Shown here: one piece after another, positions 46,152-54,018 of the stretch
Numbering within the stretch: the first letter of the stretch is position 1
Layout of the letters: every line of letters starts with the position of its first letter
Origin: a virus
Length of the DNA: 64,000 nt
Reading direction: 5' to 3' (one strand)
Virus record (IMG/VR): IMGVR_UViG_3300021404_000006
Location: 54,923-118,922 of that record
Made by a program: the position numbers and the translations under genes
The notes under the pieces: model-generated
What the model was told of the DNA's origin: nothing
Seen by the model: the letters and a program-made list of their open reading frames with translations, nothing else
Databases searched by the model: none

Positions 46152-46603
46152 TTGCGCCTCGCTCCCGACTGGCGGAGGATGTGCGGTACGATCACCAGTG
46201 CGCCGGGGCGCGACTTGTCTGTGGTGACGGACAGCTTACCCTGGGTGCGTGCCTGCGTGTCGGTAACTTTGAATCTTTCGCCGTTGACGACCGTGCCCGT
46301 GGTCATCGCCTTCATGCACATCGAGTCGGCCGCGTCCATGCCGTAGACCAGGGCGAGGTACCAGCGCGCGTTCTCCAGGGACACGCTGATCGGCTCGGGT
46401 AGCACGTTCGTACCGAACGCCTTGCCGTCCGTGCTCCCTACAGCCGGGAACTCCCGTACGGGCTTGTCGTGCAGGACCGGGCTGTACTCGCGGATGTGGT
46501 CGCCGTCCTCGGCCAGCCGGGGAGGTACCTGCGACGTGCGGAAATCCTCACGTACCGGAGTGTGAGGATATTCTCCCGTCCGCTGCTGCGGAATCGGTTC
46601 CAT
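46148..46603 (-). CDS. Hypothetical protein (151 aa)
   Basis: Disordered start (MEPIPQQRTGEYPHTPVRED), then a folded half (ISVSLENARWYLALVYGMDA, VNGERFKVTDTQARTQGKLS). Overlaps the upstream gene by 56 bases; GGGAG precedes the ATG. Function unknown. Confidence 0.65.
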   Translation of the reverse strand: MEPIPQQRTGEYPHTPVREDFRTSQVPPRLAEDGDHIREYSPVLHDKPVREFPAVGSTDGKAFGTNVLPEPISVSLENARWYLALVYGMDAADSMCMKAMTTGTVVNGERFKVTDTQARTQGKLSVTTDKSRPGALVIVPHILRQSGARRK

Positions 46604-46847
46604 GGTTCAGCTCCCTTTCGAATTGAGTCATGGGTTCGCATGACAGGTCATCTTTGACGGACAGTACGCCGGCCATGTACATGGGGTAGTAGCTGGTGAT
46701 CCTGTCCGACCTGTTGAGGTGCCAGCTCATAGAACCCGGCGTCAGGCATGCGTTGAAGGCCGCTAGCTTCATGCGGGCCTCTGACCAGGCACAACCTTCG
46801 GCAGAGCGCAGCCAGTCGATAACATCTTGGTAGGGATTTTCCGCCAT
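46548..46847 (-). CDS. WLxSAEG-motif protein (99 aa)
   Basis: DVIDWLRSAEGCAWSEARMK, then PMYMAGVLSVKDDLSC. Same motif and place as in the 45648 and 5607 proteins. Function unknown. Confidence 0.65.
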   Translation of the reverse strand: MAENPYQDVIDWLRSAEGCAWSEARMKLAAFNACLTPGSMSWHLNRSDRITSYYPMYMAGVLSVKDDLSCEPMTQFERELNHGTDSAAADGRISSHSGT

Positions 46848-46888
46848 GCTACGGGTAACATTGTCCCGTTCGCGGATATTCCTGCGGG

Positions 46889-47146
46889 CTAGCTAGCGCT
46901 GCCTTTCTGCCTGTTTTCCTGCGGCGCGTTCTGCGTGTGCTCATACCCGAAGCACTTCCTTGCGCAGTTTCCGCAGAGCAGGAGAGAGGACAGCCAGTCG
47001 TCCCTGCCGATCTCAACTACCGCGTAGACGTGGAGGTGCCTGTCGCACATGTTCAGGGTGCTCACGCCTTTAAGCGGGGTGAACTTGAGCGTAGCCAGCC
47101 CAGCTAGCGAGTCTGGAACTACGATCTGGGCGGTAGTTTCGGTCAT
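46889..47146 (-). CDS. Hypothetical protein with CGNCARKC cluster (85 aa)
   Basis: Beta-rich (TTAQIVVPDSLAGLATLKFT), then LLLCGNCARKCFGYEHTQ, a probable zinc site. GAGAGGAAAG precedes the ATG. Function unknown. Confidence 0.66.
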   Translation of the reverse strand: MTETTAQIVVPDSLAGLATLKFTPLKGVSTLNMCDRHLHVYAVVEIGRDDWLSSLLLCGNCARKCFGYEHTQNAPQENRQKGSAS

Positions 47147-47191
47147 GGTAACTCTTTCCTCTCCGGCCGGTTGATATCAGTGTGCCTTGTT

Positions 47192-47653
47192 CTACGTAGC
47201 TGCGCCTCTTAGAGGCACCTTCAGGTGTAGTCCAACATGGATCAGGTTCGGGTTGTTCCCTACCGCCGTATGGTTCGCATTGTAGAGCGATACGTAACTG
47301 GGCAGGCCGTACTTTGCGGCAATCGATGACAGGTTGTCCCCGGATCGCACGATATAGGTCTGTACGGCAGGGTGAGGCTTGGGCGCTGAGTGCGGACGCG
47401 GCACAGACGGGGCTGTACGGGGCGCAGACGGCGCTGTGGCGCTCTGAGGCGGGCTGGCGTGCACGATCGCGGGGGCAGATGTTCCAGGCGCTGTGGGGGC
47501 TGTATGCGGCCCTCCTGAGTGCGGGTTATTTCCGAGGATGCTAGTGAAAAGCGCGAGCAGGACCAGCGTCCCTGTGAACAGGAAGAAGAAAAAGGCCGTT
47601 AGCCTTTCGGGACGGATTTTCCGGGCGTGTCTAGTGCCGTGCTTGGAATGCAT
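47192..47653 (-). CDS. LysM-domain membrane protein (153 aa)
   Basis: Basic start, one transmembrane helix (LTAFFFFLFTGTLVLLALFT), a Pro/Ala-rich extracellular linker, and a C-terminal LysM domain (TYIVRSGDNLSSIAAKYGLP, YNANHTAVGNNPNLIHVGLH). LysM binds N-acetylglucosamine in peptidoglycan, so this is probably a host-wall-bound phage protein, perhaps changing adsorption or lysis. Confidence 0.85.
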   Translation of the reverse strand: MHSKHGTRHARKIRPERLTAFFFFLFTGTLVLLALFTSILGNNPHSGGPHTAPTAPGTSAPAIVHASPPQSATAPSAPRTAPSVPRPHSAPKPHPAVQTYIVRSGDNLSSIAAKYGLPSYVSLYNANHTAVGNNPNLIHVGLHLKVPLRGAAT

Positions 47654-47702
47654 TGTTATTCCTTTCAGAGTCGTTAGGTTTTATAGTCGGAGGCTTTACT
47701 TA

Positions 47703-48077
47703 CTACTGCTGCGGTGGCTCCCAGTCGCGCGGTCCTAGTTTGCTCTTGACGGGCATAGGGGGGTCCTTTTTCATCTCCTCGGGCTTCTCGCTTACTGAGC
47801 TGGCTATTACGGCGATGCTGACGACAAGCCCCACGATAACGAACACGGCCATTACCGCCGGCGATGACTGGGCGGCTACGTCTCCAGGGTGGGCCGTTGC
47901 AGCAGCGCCGCTGAACAGAATTCCCAGCCCCACCATGAAAGACATGATGACAGCAGAAATTACCAGAGCGCCCCACATAGGGGTTTTCATGTCGGCCTCT
48001 TTCTTATCGGTTTTAGCCGGCGGAGTTTTCGCGGCGGGAACCTGCGGTACAGGCACCCTTAGCAAACCGTACATCAT
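47703..48077 (-). CDS. Two-helix membrane protein (124 aa)
   Basis: ATGA overlap at 48077. Pro/Lys-rich start, then helices MWGALVISAVIMSFMVGLGI and VMAVFVIVGLVVSIAVIA, and a polar Pro-rich tail. Function unknown. Confidence 0.68.
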   Translation of the reverse strand: MMYGLLRVPVPQVPAAKTPPAKTDKKEADMKTPMWGALVISAVIMSFMVGLGILFSGAAATAHPGDVAAQSSPAVMAVFVIVGLVVSIAVIASSVSEKPEEMKKDPPMPVKSKLGPRDWEPPQQ

Positions 48078-48211
48078 GTCTTGTCCTTTCCTAGCAGGAC
48101 TAGATACCAAAGCGTGTTAAGCGCCTCGGCTAGCTCACTGCCCTCTTCCAGCTCTATGTTGCTGTTGTCTATAGCATTCTCGATGATGCGCAGCGCCTGG
48201 TTCGGCGTCAT
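48074..48211 (-). CDS. Hypothetical protein (45 aa)
   Basis: CAGGAGGG precedes the ATG. MTPNQALRIIENAIDNSNIE, then ELAEALNTLWYLVLLGKDK: all helical, amphipathic. Both ends overlap neighbouring genes (ATGA). Function unknown. Confidence 0.68.
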   Translation of the reverse strand: MTPNQALRIIENAIDNSNIELEEGSELAEALNTLWYLVLLGKDKT

Positions 48212-48447
48212 ACTTGTTGCCCTCCTGTACTATTTTTCTTTCCTGAAGGCTTGTTTTTAGTTAGGTGCCAGGAACCGCACGGACAGCGGTACGGGTAGAG
48301 AACATAAGAGCGGGCCTGGAATACGCGGCCGGCGGCGTCACGGGCTTCGGTTATATCCGCGTAGGCGACCTTGCCCTGTTCGTCGCAGGCTTTAAGCTGC
48401 TGCTCTCGAAGTCGTTGCCTTTTATTTCTTCTGCTCTTGGTTGACAC
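48208..48447 (-). CDS. Hypothetical basic protein (79 aa)
   Basis: GTG start after GAAGG. Very basic N-terminus (MSTKSRRNKRQRLREQQLKA), then a Tyr/Pro segment and CPCGSWHLTKNK. First gene of the operon downstream of the 19-bp operator-like repeats. Function unknown. Confidence 0.65.
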   Translation of the reverse strand: MSTKSRRNKRQRLREQQLKACDEQGKVAYADITEARDAAGRVFQARSYVLYPYRCPCGSWHLTKNKPSGKKNSTGGQQV

Positions 48448-48469
48448 CGTACAGCCTTCTTACTTACGG

Positions 48470-48521
48470 ACTTCTGTATGTTTCAGGAACTTTTGTATGA
48501 AAGTGCGACTTGTGTATGAAA
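48470..48521. repeat. Three 19-bp-spaced iteron/operator repeats
   Basis: Cores ACTTCTGTATGTTT, ACTTTTGTATGAAA and ACTTGTGTATGAAA start at 48470, 48489 and 48508, exactly 19 bp apart. A partial inverted match (GTTTCATACTC) sits at 48542. They lie just upstream of the 48447 operon and probably bind a regulator on one face of the helix. Confidence 0.75.
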
Positions 48522-48523
48522 AG

Positions 48524-48588
48524 GCCGCCGGCCACGGGGTAGTTTCATACTCACCCATTTTGGGATTGGTATCCCCGTGGCCGGCGGC
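48524..48588 (-). terminator. 16-bp GC-rich hairpin terminator
   Basis: GCCGCCGGCCACGGGG (48524-48539) pairs with CCCCGTGGCCGGCGGC (48573-48588) around a 33-nt AT-richer loop. It follows the 48604 gene on the minus strand; the loop contains an inverted copy of part of the iteron core. Confidence 0.7.
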
Positions 48589-48603
48589 GCTTTTCGCGTG
48601 GGA

Positions 48604-49734
48604 TTAGAAATCCTCCCACACAACATCATCGGAAGTGGATTCCGGTGACGCGTCTAGTTCAGACATGCGTGATTCAGCGTGGGCGTGGTTCATGCGGTGA
48701 ACAATATCCGTCCAGCCGCGAACCATTTTCCCGGCGTCCGAATCGTAGAATGGCGTAGTCGGTCCCAGGATTCCCACGGCGAACTGCCGGAACTGACCTG
48801 GCTTCATACTGAAGTACGCGCCGTGATCCTGGTCATAGGCGAATTGCGCGAACTGGCCGGAGGGTACCCCTTCAGACACATCGTACATTCCGCAGAACTT
48901 CAGGTAGTCGGCCAGAACCTGGTCCTCTGGCGCGTAAATGGGATTGCCCGCGTCAAGCTGCACGCGCTCGAATGCGGTGAGGATGCGGTCAGGCCATTCT
49001 CCTCCCGCTAGTTTCGCGCCGGCGAACATGCCGCCCCATACGTCCATGTTGCGGTGGACCAGCTTGGGGTGAAGCCCGCGAATGCTCTCGGTTGACAGGC
49101 GCGGCTGGCGCTCCGCCCATGACTTGAGCATGCGACCGCCGTAGAGGAATGCCCCGCGTGTTTCAGGGGCAGAGAAGTCTGCTACCTCTACTTTCGGCCC
49201 GGCAACCTGCATCTTGATGATGACAGACCGCTCCCGCATGTCCGGCGGGCACGCGAGTCCCAGGCCGGCCATGAACACAACCCCGAAGATGGGGATTCGC
49301 AGGGTGGTCTTGTTCTCCTGCATCTGCGCGTAAGCGGTATCGCGCCGGTACCCCTGGTTGATGTACGTGTAGAACTTCGAGTTCTTCCCGCTCTGCCCGG
49401 CCTGCCCGAACAGGTGGTTGATCTCGTCCATCACGTGCGTGCACTTGGGGTTGAGGCGGAAGTCCGCTACGTACGACGGCGCGGTCATGGCCAGGACGCC
49501 GGTAACAGGCTCGGCGTTGGCAGACAGGTAGTGAGCCACAGTTAGCGCGTTGCTCTTGCCTGATCCCTTCTCACCGAGGAACAGGATGCGCGGTGCGGTG
49601 AAGAGATCATCGATCTTGTGCGTGACCGCGCATGCGAGCGTGATGATATCCAGGTAGTGACTTGGCGCGTAGACAGCGGAACCTACCAGCTTCCGCGCGT
49701 AATCAAGTTCGGTAGAAGATGATGCGGATGACAT
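48604..49734 (-). CDS. DUF3631-like P-loop ATPase
   Basis: 376 aa. LFLGEKGSGKSNALTVAHYL is a Walker A near residue 54; HVMDEINHLFGQAG provides the acidic Walker B; RERSVIIKM resembles a sensor/arginine segment. Layout follows DUF3631 proteins found beside primases in actinobacterial plasmids and phages, so a replication helper role is possible. GAGGGAG precedes the ATG. Well conserved in motifs, unlike its small neighbours. Confidence 0.72.
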   Translation of the reverse strand: MSSASSSTELDYARKLVGSAVYAPSHYLDIITLACAVTHKIDDLFTAPRILFLGEKGSGKSNALTVAHYLSANAEPVTGVLAMTAPSYVADFRLNPKCTHVMDEINHLFGQAGQSGKNSKFYTYINQGYRRDTAYAQMQENKTTLRIPIFGVVFMAGLGLACPPDMRERSVIIKMQVAGPKVEVADFSAPETRGAFLYGGRMLKSWAERQPRLSTESIRGLHPKLVHRNMDVWGGMFAGAKLAGGEWPDRILTAFERVQLDAGNPIYAPEDQVLADYLKFCGMYDVSEGVPSGQFAQFAYDQDHGAYFSMKPGQFRQFAVGILGPTTPFYDSDAGKMVRGWTDIVHRMNHAHAESRMSELDASPESTSDDVVWEDF

Positions 49735-49831
49735 GTCAACTCCCTCCAGAGTCGTTGTCTTATCGGTTCGCCGCCCGTCCCGCCTTCCACGCGGGGCGGA
49801 CAGCCAGCCGACAGATGTAACGCCGGCAGGT

Positions 49832-50011
49832 CTAGATTTGTTCCTTGCGCCACGCCTTGAAGCGCTCGCTGTGCGGTCGTTTTAGTTGATTGTTGTGCAG
49901 GTAGCTGGTCATGTGTACGCACATGCTTCCTTTGCGGGCACCGCACTTCGGGCAGTCCACCGCGTTTACGATCAGGTCGTATTCCCCGGTATATGGTTTT
50001 TCCATCAGCAT
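49832..50011 (-). CDS. Small zinc protein (59 aa)
   Basis: VDCPKCGARKGSMCVHMTSY, then HSERFKAWRKEQ: the CPxCGAxxGxxC...H...R layout common in small actinophage proteins. Start ATG 50011 or the ATG two codons on. Function unknown. Confidence 0.75.
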   Translation of the reverse strand: MLMEKPYTGEYDLIVNAVDCPKCGARKGSMCVHMTSYLHNNQLKRPHSERFKAWRKEQI

Positions 50012-50025
50012 TACCAGCCGGTTTC

Positions 50026-50313
50026 CTAGTGGTCCGTAAGGTGGACGAAGCCCACTTGCCGACTCCCGGCCATGATGGGCGCGTGCCCGTAAGAGACTGA
50101 GTTTTCAAGTTCCCAGCCATCCGTCCGGATAACGGGACCTACGGTCACCTTGACCAGATCGCCGTTTTCGTCAGCCGCGTAGATGCCGGCCACGCCTTTC
50201 ATTGCGTCGCAGTCGGCCATGTCGAACATGTTGGATACGCGGCTTTCATAAGCCAGTGCGAGTGTATTGTCCTCGAAGACGATGACGAACTGTTCGTTCA
50301 TGGGTTCGGTCAT
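50026..50313 (-). CDS. Hypothetical protein (95 aa)
   Basis: MTEPMNEQFVIVFEDNTLAL, then VTVGPVIRTDGWELENSVSY. ATGA overlap with the upstream gene; GGGGGAACCC precedes the start. Function unknown. Confidence 0.67.
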   Translation of the reverse strand: MTEPMNEQFVIVFEDNTLALAYESRVSNMFDMADCDAMKGVAGIYAADENGDLVKVTVGPVIRTDGWELENSVSYGHAPIMAGSRQVGFVHLTDH

Positions 50314-50492
50314 GGGTTCCCCCATAGCTTGCGGATACTGATTTCTGCGGTATGCATGTCGTCATCCGGGTTTTCCTGCCCGAACGTGACGCCCATGAGG
50401 AACGCCGCCTCTGTGACAGACGATGCCTCTATGTCGTACCGCTGCGGTTTGCCGTCGATGGTCAGCAGGAACGGGTAGATGCGTTCGTTCAT
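50310..50492 (-). CDS. Hypothetical protein (60 aa)
   Basis: MNERIYPFLLTIDGKPQRYD, acidic helix after. Leader GGGGAACCA resembles that of the 50313 gene. Function unknown. Confidence 0.65.
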   Translation of the reverse strand: MNERIYPFLLTIDGKPQRYDIEASSVTEAAFLMGVTFGQENPDDDMHTAEISIRKLWGNP

Positions 50493-50500
50493 TGGTTCCC

Positions 50501-50794
50501 CTAGCTAAAGCCGCGTGTCCAGCCGGTAGACCAGCCGGGAGTGGCGATGACAGCTTCATCGTCTATCGACGCATTGCTGTCTCCTTGTGGCTCTTCGGCG
50601 TACAGATAGGCGCTGTGCGTGAATGGCGGATTGGCCGGTTGTACGCTGATGATGTAATTTCCGTCACCGGCCAGGACCAGTGCATCGCCATCGGTGGAAT
50701 AGAAGACTTTACTGCTAGGCAGCGCGGCGGTGATGCGGTCTATCTCGTCTAGTACGGCATCAGAGATGTGCTTAGGCATCTCATGATAGGTCAT
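50501..50794 (-). CDS. Hypothetical protein (97 aa)
   Basis: Amphipathic helix (ISDAVLDEIDRITAALPSSK), then strands (GDALVLAGDGNYIISVQPAN). ATGA overlap with the upstream gene. Function unknown. Confidence 0.66.
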   Translation of the reverse strand: MTYHEMPKHISDAVLDEIDRITAALPSSKVFYSTDGDALVLAGDGNYIISVQPANPPFTHSAYLYAEEPQGDSNASIDDEAVIATPGWSTGWTRGFS

Positions 50795-51111
50795 GACGGG
50801 AATTCCCTTCCGTAGGGCCAGTGGTCGTAGCCATCGGTGGTAATGCCGTCGTCATCTGATAGCGCCTCATACAGGGCGTCATCGCGGATAGTGAAGCTCG
50901 GGGCCGGCAGGTCGCTTAGTCCCTCGCGGATAGCGGTCATTGTGTCGGGGTCGGCCAGGATTTCCGCTGTTTCATTTTCCATGCTGGCTCCGCAGGGGCT
51001 ATCGGTACCGTCTGCGAGCAGGCAGGGCGGATTGTGCTCGCATTCGGCGTATATTGTTTCGTCTTCACCGGGGTACCAGTTGTCGCCTGGCCCGTCCCAG
51101 ATTTCGGACAT
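50791..51111 (-). CDS. Acidic hypothetical protein (106 aa)
   Basis: MSEIWDGPGDNWYPGEDETI, four Cys (AECEHNPPCLLADGTDSPCG), strongly acidic overall. Could mimic DNA, but no family is recognised. Confidence 0.65.
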   Translation of the reverse strand: MSEIWDGPGDNWYPGEDETIYAECEHNPPCLLADGTDSPCGASMENETAEILADPDTMTAIREGLSDLPAPSFTIRDDALYEALSDDDGITTDGYDHWPYGREFPS

Positions 51112-51359
51112 TAGATATTCTCCTCCAGGTAGCAGGAAATTCCGTGACGGTAGTCGGAGAGGACTTTACCGTTTGACAGGACTACCGTAATCCGAGCGGA
51201 TGATCCTACGGGTATCTGCCGTCCGCAGTAAGAGCATCTATGCTGCTTGCGCGTCTGCTCTACTTGTCGGCGGGCGAGGACGGTGTAATCGAATTCGGAA
51301 TTGTAGTCGCTGTAACATTCCGAGATTGAATTGCCATTGGGTTTTGTTGTCGAAGTCAT
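51111..51359 (-). CDS. Hypothetical protein with zinc-ribbon-like Cys pair (82 aa)
   Basis: Start at MTSTTKPNGNSISECYSDYN; TRKQHRCSYCGRQIPVGSSA gives CxxC, with a later ISCYLEENI. The first 122 bases overlap the end of the 51238 gene in another frame. The start is therefore less certain. Confidence 0.6.
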   Translation of the reverse strand: MTSTTKPNGNSISECYSDYNSEFDYTVLARRQVEQTRKQHRCSYCGRQIPVGSSARITVVLSNGKVLSDYRHGISCYLEENI

Positions 51360-51717
51360 TGCGTCCGTTGTACCCCCATGATTTGTCGCCCCATCGCGCG
51401 GCTGGGTCGGCGTCGAATACCTCCGCCATGAACCAGCCCCATTCGTGCCAGGTGGCAGCGAAACGGTAATGCGGGCTGTACGATCCGTTGCGGACACGTC
51501 GGCTCTTCTGGCGCTTGCCGTATCGGTTCGTGTAGTCCTCGGGCAAGCCCCCTCCCGTTTCCGCGCCTAGCTGTATCTCGTAAGCGCGCTCATGGGTATA
51601 CGAGTCGTGCGCCACGATCGGATCGAACTGCACGTCTTGCGTTATTAGTCCTTTGTCCTTTGCGGATTTTAGCGCCGCATATATGTCGTCTGCGGTTAGG
51701 CTGGTATGGAGTCTCAT
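51238..51717 (-). CDS. Hypothetical protein (159 aa)
   Basis: MRLHTSLTADDIYAALKSAK, then FAATWHEWGWFMAEVFDADP. The last ~40 residues (LQFRIRLHRPRPPTSRADA) overlap the next gene and look like a drifted frame, so the functional protein may be shorter. Function unknown. Confidence 0.65.
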   Translation of the reverse strand: MRLHTSLTADDIYAALKSAKDKGLITQDVQFDPIVAHDSYTHERAYEIQLGAETGGGLPEDYTNRYGKRQKSRRVRNGSYSPHYRFAATWHEWGWFMAEVFDADPAARWGDKSWGYNGRNDFDNKTQWQFNLGMLQRLQFRIRLHRPRPPTSRADAQAA

Positions 51718-51845
51718 AGCAGTTCTGCCTTTCGCATAGCTGTTTCGACTTTTACCGGCTGTGCTTCTATCAGGTACATTAGCAAGTCGTATGCCTGATC
51801 GTCGGTTAGCGTGAGCACGCGCTTACGTAGTTCTTCGCGTGTCAT
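51714..51845 (-). CDS. Hypothetical helical protein (43 aa)
   Basis: MTREELRKRVLTLTDDQAYD, then LLMYLIEAQPVKVETA. ATGA overlap with the next gene. Function unknown. Confidence 0.62.
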   Translation of the reverse strand: MTREELRKRVLTLTDDQAYDLLMYLIEAQPVKVETAMRKAELL

Positions 51846-51846
51846 G

Positions 51847-52080
51847 TCAGTAGCTCCGGATCTTTTCGGTAATGGCGTCTGCCCATTCGTCTAGATGCAG
51901 CTCGGACAGCGGCTCATTCGGATAGTCTTCCGTGCGGCGCTCAGCATCGCCTTTGTTAGTGATTTCCAGCCACGGGTCCTGGTCGCCGAGATAAAAGAAC
52001 AGGTCACCGTCCCTGTCCCGGTAGAGCTTGCCGACTACCGGCTCAGATTTTGATACTGCCTTGATGATTTCCCACGGCAT
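51847..52080 (-). CDS. Hypothetical protein (77 aa)
   Basis: MPWEIIKAVSKSEPVVGKLY, then DGDLFFYLGDQDPWLEITNK, ending in a helix. Function unknown. Confidence 0.65.
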   Translation of the reverse strand: MPWEIIKAVSKSEPVVGKLYRDRDGDLFFYLGDQDPWLEITNKGDAERRTEDYPNEPLSELHLDEWADAITEKIRSY

Positions 52081-52081
52081 T

Positions 52082-52411
52082 TTAAAAAGTCCTTTCGGGG
52101 GGCTTTACCCATGCGACGATTTCATTTCCGGCGCGGTCGCGCACGACGATAATTCCGGCTGCGTGCTTTTCTACGGTGCACGTCTTCGGCCCTTTCCATG
52201 CGCGGAACCTGTCTGCTCCGCAGCGGTAGCAGGCGTATACGGTTCCGTGAATGTAGCCGCTAGCGGTGCCGCTATTTCGCTGCTCGGTTCCGAGCTTTAC
52301 GTACTCGTGAACTCTTTCCTTTTTCGGAAGGTCCGTTCGCAGGCCGCACTTCATCCGCCATCCCTGGACCGGGAAATGGGATGCTATTTCGCTGTCGGTC
52401 ATTTCTTTCAC
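52082..52411 (-). CDS. Hypothetical protein with CxxC (109 aa)
   Basis: GTG 52411 chosen because GGGAGG lies 9 bases upstream; an ATG three codons on is possible. Contains YACYRCGADRFRAWKG and GIIVVRDRAGNEIVAW. Overlaps the end of the upstream gene by 140 bases. Function unknown. Confidence 0.6.
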   Translation of the reverse strand: MKEMTDSEIASHFPVQGWRMKCGLRTDLPKKERVHEYVKLGTEQRNSGTASGYIHGTVYACYRCGADRFRAWKGPKTCTVEKHAAGIIVVRDRAGNEIVAWVKPPERTF

Positions 52412-52574
52412 GGAGATACACCTCCCAGAAGGCAATTAGTAGGTCGGCTTGGAAGTCAGCGGCCATTTGCGCCGCCCTTTCCCATTCCTCTTGGCTGATG
52501 CCGTTTTCCAGGCAGAATTCTCGGGTGTGCCTCTCAGCATCAGCCAGCGCCTTATCCTCTGCTGCTTTGTTCAT
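52272..52574 (-). CDS. Hypothetical protein (100 aa)
   Basis: Helical (KALADAERHTREFCLENGIS, EWERAAQMAADFQADLLIAF) with a basic tail (SSRVRKARNRAAK) in the region overlapping the next gene. Function unknown. Confidence 0.6.
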   Translation of the reverse strand: MNKAAEDKALADAERHTREFCLENGISQEEWERAAQMAADFQADLLIAFWEVYLRERNDRQRNSIPFPGPGMADEVRPANGPSEKGKSSRVRKARNRAAK

Positions 52575-52830
52575 CGGTCGTTTCCTTTCCTATGCGGATT
52601 TCGTACTGCCTCGCACTTTCTATTGACCAGAACCATTGGTCACCGGCATTGTTAAGCGTACGGAATAGGCGCTTACCTATGTCTGCCGGAAATACACGGC
52701 CGATACAGAAAGCTAGGTTTATTGGTCCTACTTCTGTCTGAATTACCGACTTGTTGAGGTCTTCGGGGCGGATTGTGTAGAACACTCGGCCGGGATCTGG
52801 CTTATAGCCAGGTGCGAATACCTCGCGCAT
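52552..52830 (-). CDS. Hypothetical protein (92 aa)
   Basis: TAATG overlap with the upstream gene fixes the start at 52830. MREVFAPGYKPDPGRVFYTI, then INLAFCIGRVFPADIGKRLF and QWFWSIESAR. Function unknown. Confidence 0.68.
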   Translation of the reverse strand: MREVFAPGYKPDPGRVFYTIRPEDLNKSVIQTEVGPINLAFCIGRVFPADIGKRLFRTLNNAGDQWFWSIESARQYEIRIGKETTDEQSSRG

Positions 52831-53300
52831 TACTCGTCTACCTTTCGTGCGATTACCCACCCGATAGGCTGATCGCTCTGTCGCTCTTCCTGCTCTTCGG
52901 TGGCGTACACGCCGGTAACCTCCACGACCACGTACAGGCCGGGGCGCTCTAGAATATCGTCTGCCAGCCGGCCGCCTACGAATTCGGACACGTGCATGAT
53001 AGGACCCCGGTAGCTGTACTGGCTGGTATAACCAGTCATCAGTTCCCATCCCTGGGATTCGACATGCGCGATCATGGCGGCTTCGGCTTCGGCGGTAATG
53101 CTTCCCGCGTCATCTTCGGCGCATTCCACGGTTACCTCTGGCGCATGTACGGGCTGTGAGTCTGTGCCCACGTAGGCTAGCGGGTTTAGGTTAGCGTCGA
53201 TTGCGTACCCGTGCCCAAGCACGCGGATAACATGGTCGAATTCCATGTAGTCATTTAGTTCTACGTTTCTGGTTACCGTGATTCTTTGGACGGTTGCCAT
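52830..53300 (-). CDS. Hypothetical protein (156 aa)
   Basis: TAATG overlap fixes the start (MATVQRITVTRNVELNDYME). Acidic beta-rich sequence (PEVTVECAEDDAGSITAEAE, GLYVVVEVTGVYATEEQEE). Function unknown. Confidence 0.67.
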   Translation of the reverse strand: MATVQRITVTRNVELNDYMEFDHVIRVLGHGYAIDANLNPLAYVGTDSQPVHAPEVTVECAEDDAGSITAEAEAAMIAHVESQGWELMTGYTSQYSYRGPIMHVSEFVGGRLADDILERPGLYVVVEVTGVYATEEQEERQSDQPIGWVIARKVDE

Positions 53301-53776
53301 TACTGGAATCCCTTTTCCTTTCGGTCCAGCCATACGGGGCAGACGGTTTCCCAGTGACCTTCACCGTCGTTGTATTCGGTACCGTCGATTACCGCATGGC
53401 AGCGGGCACATGTCGCGCCGCAGTACTGCTGTCGCCATTCGGGGTCTTCTGGCCCGTAACCGTAATACTCTGGCCCGCATTCGGTGTGAAGGTCGTTGTG
53501 GTAAGGAATGGCCTTCGGGAAGTCGCCGGAATCGAATGATCCTTCATCCATGCGGTCGATACCGCGCGCCGCTGCCATACGGTCTAGGCGGTGCTCAGTG
53601 CAGTTGCACGCGGCGCGATGGTACCCGGTCCCGCCGAGTCTATCGATGACGCGCTTTTTCCCGTGTATGTCCAGCCCGTAGGTGTTGGGCTTGGCGGCTA
53701 CCTTGTAGATGCAATCGAGACAGTAGTGGTCGGCCTGGTAGTCGTATCCTACGGGTGAATAGGCTTCATGGCTCAC
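53300..53776 (-). CDS. Cys/His-rich protein (158 aa)
   Basis: Several potential zinc sites: HYCLDCIYK, HRAACNCTEH, and YCGATCARCHAVIDG, CPVW. Probably two zinc ribbons. Function unknown. Confidence 0.68.
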   Translation of the reverse strand: MSHEAYSPVGYDYQADHYCLDCIYKVAAKPNTYGLDIHGKKRVIDRLGGTGYHRAACNCTEHRLDRMAAARGIDRMDEGSFDSGDFPKAIPYHNDLHTECGPEYYGYGPEDPEWRQQYCGATCARCHAVIDGTEYNDGEGHWETVCPVWLDRKEKGFQ

Positions 53777-53814
53777 GGGTTAACCCCCCTGGTTAATGAG
53801 CTGCCTGTTAACCT

Positions 53815-54018
53815 TTACTTGTTAGCGCTGGTGATCTCTGCAAGTTCGCGGTCTAGCGCCTCGCGTTCTTTCCTGGCTACTAGCCATGCCTCTAGCGGCG
53901 TGAGCGCGTTCGGCCCGTACCTGTAGATGTGGCGCATGTAGTAGATGCTTGCCCAGAGAACCACCCCGGCAGCTACGGAAGCTGCCAGGATGGTCACGCC
54001 GGCCTGGTTAGGAGTCAC
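53815..54018 (-). CDS. Single-pass membrane protein (67 aa)
   Basis: MTPNQAGVTILAASVAAGVV, LWASIYYMRHI helix, then a charged helix (WLVARKEREALDRELAEITS). GTG start overlapping the upstream gene. Function unknown. Confidence 0.68.
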   Translation of the reverse strand: MTPNQAGVTILAASVAAGVVLWASIYYMRHIYRYGPNALTPLEAWLVARKEREALDRELAEITSANK

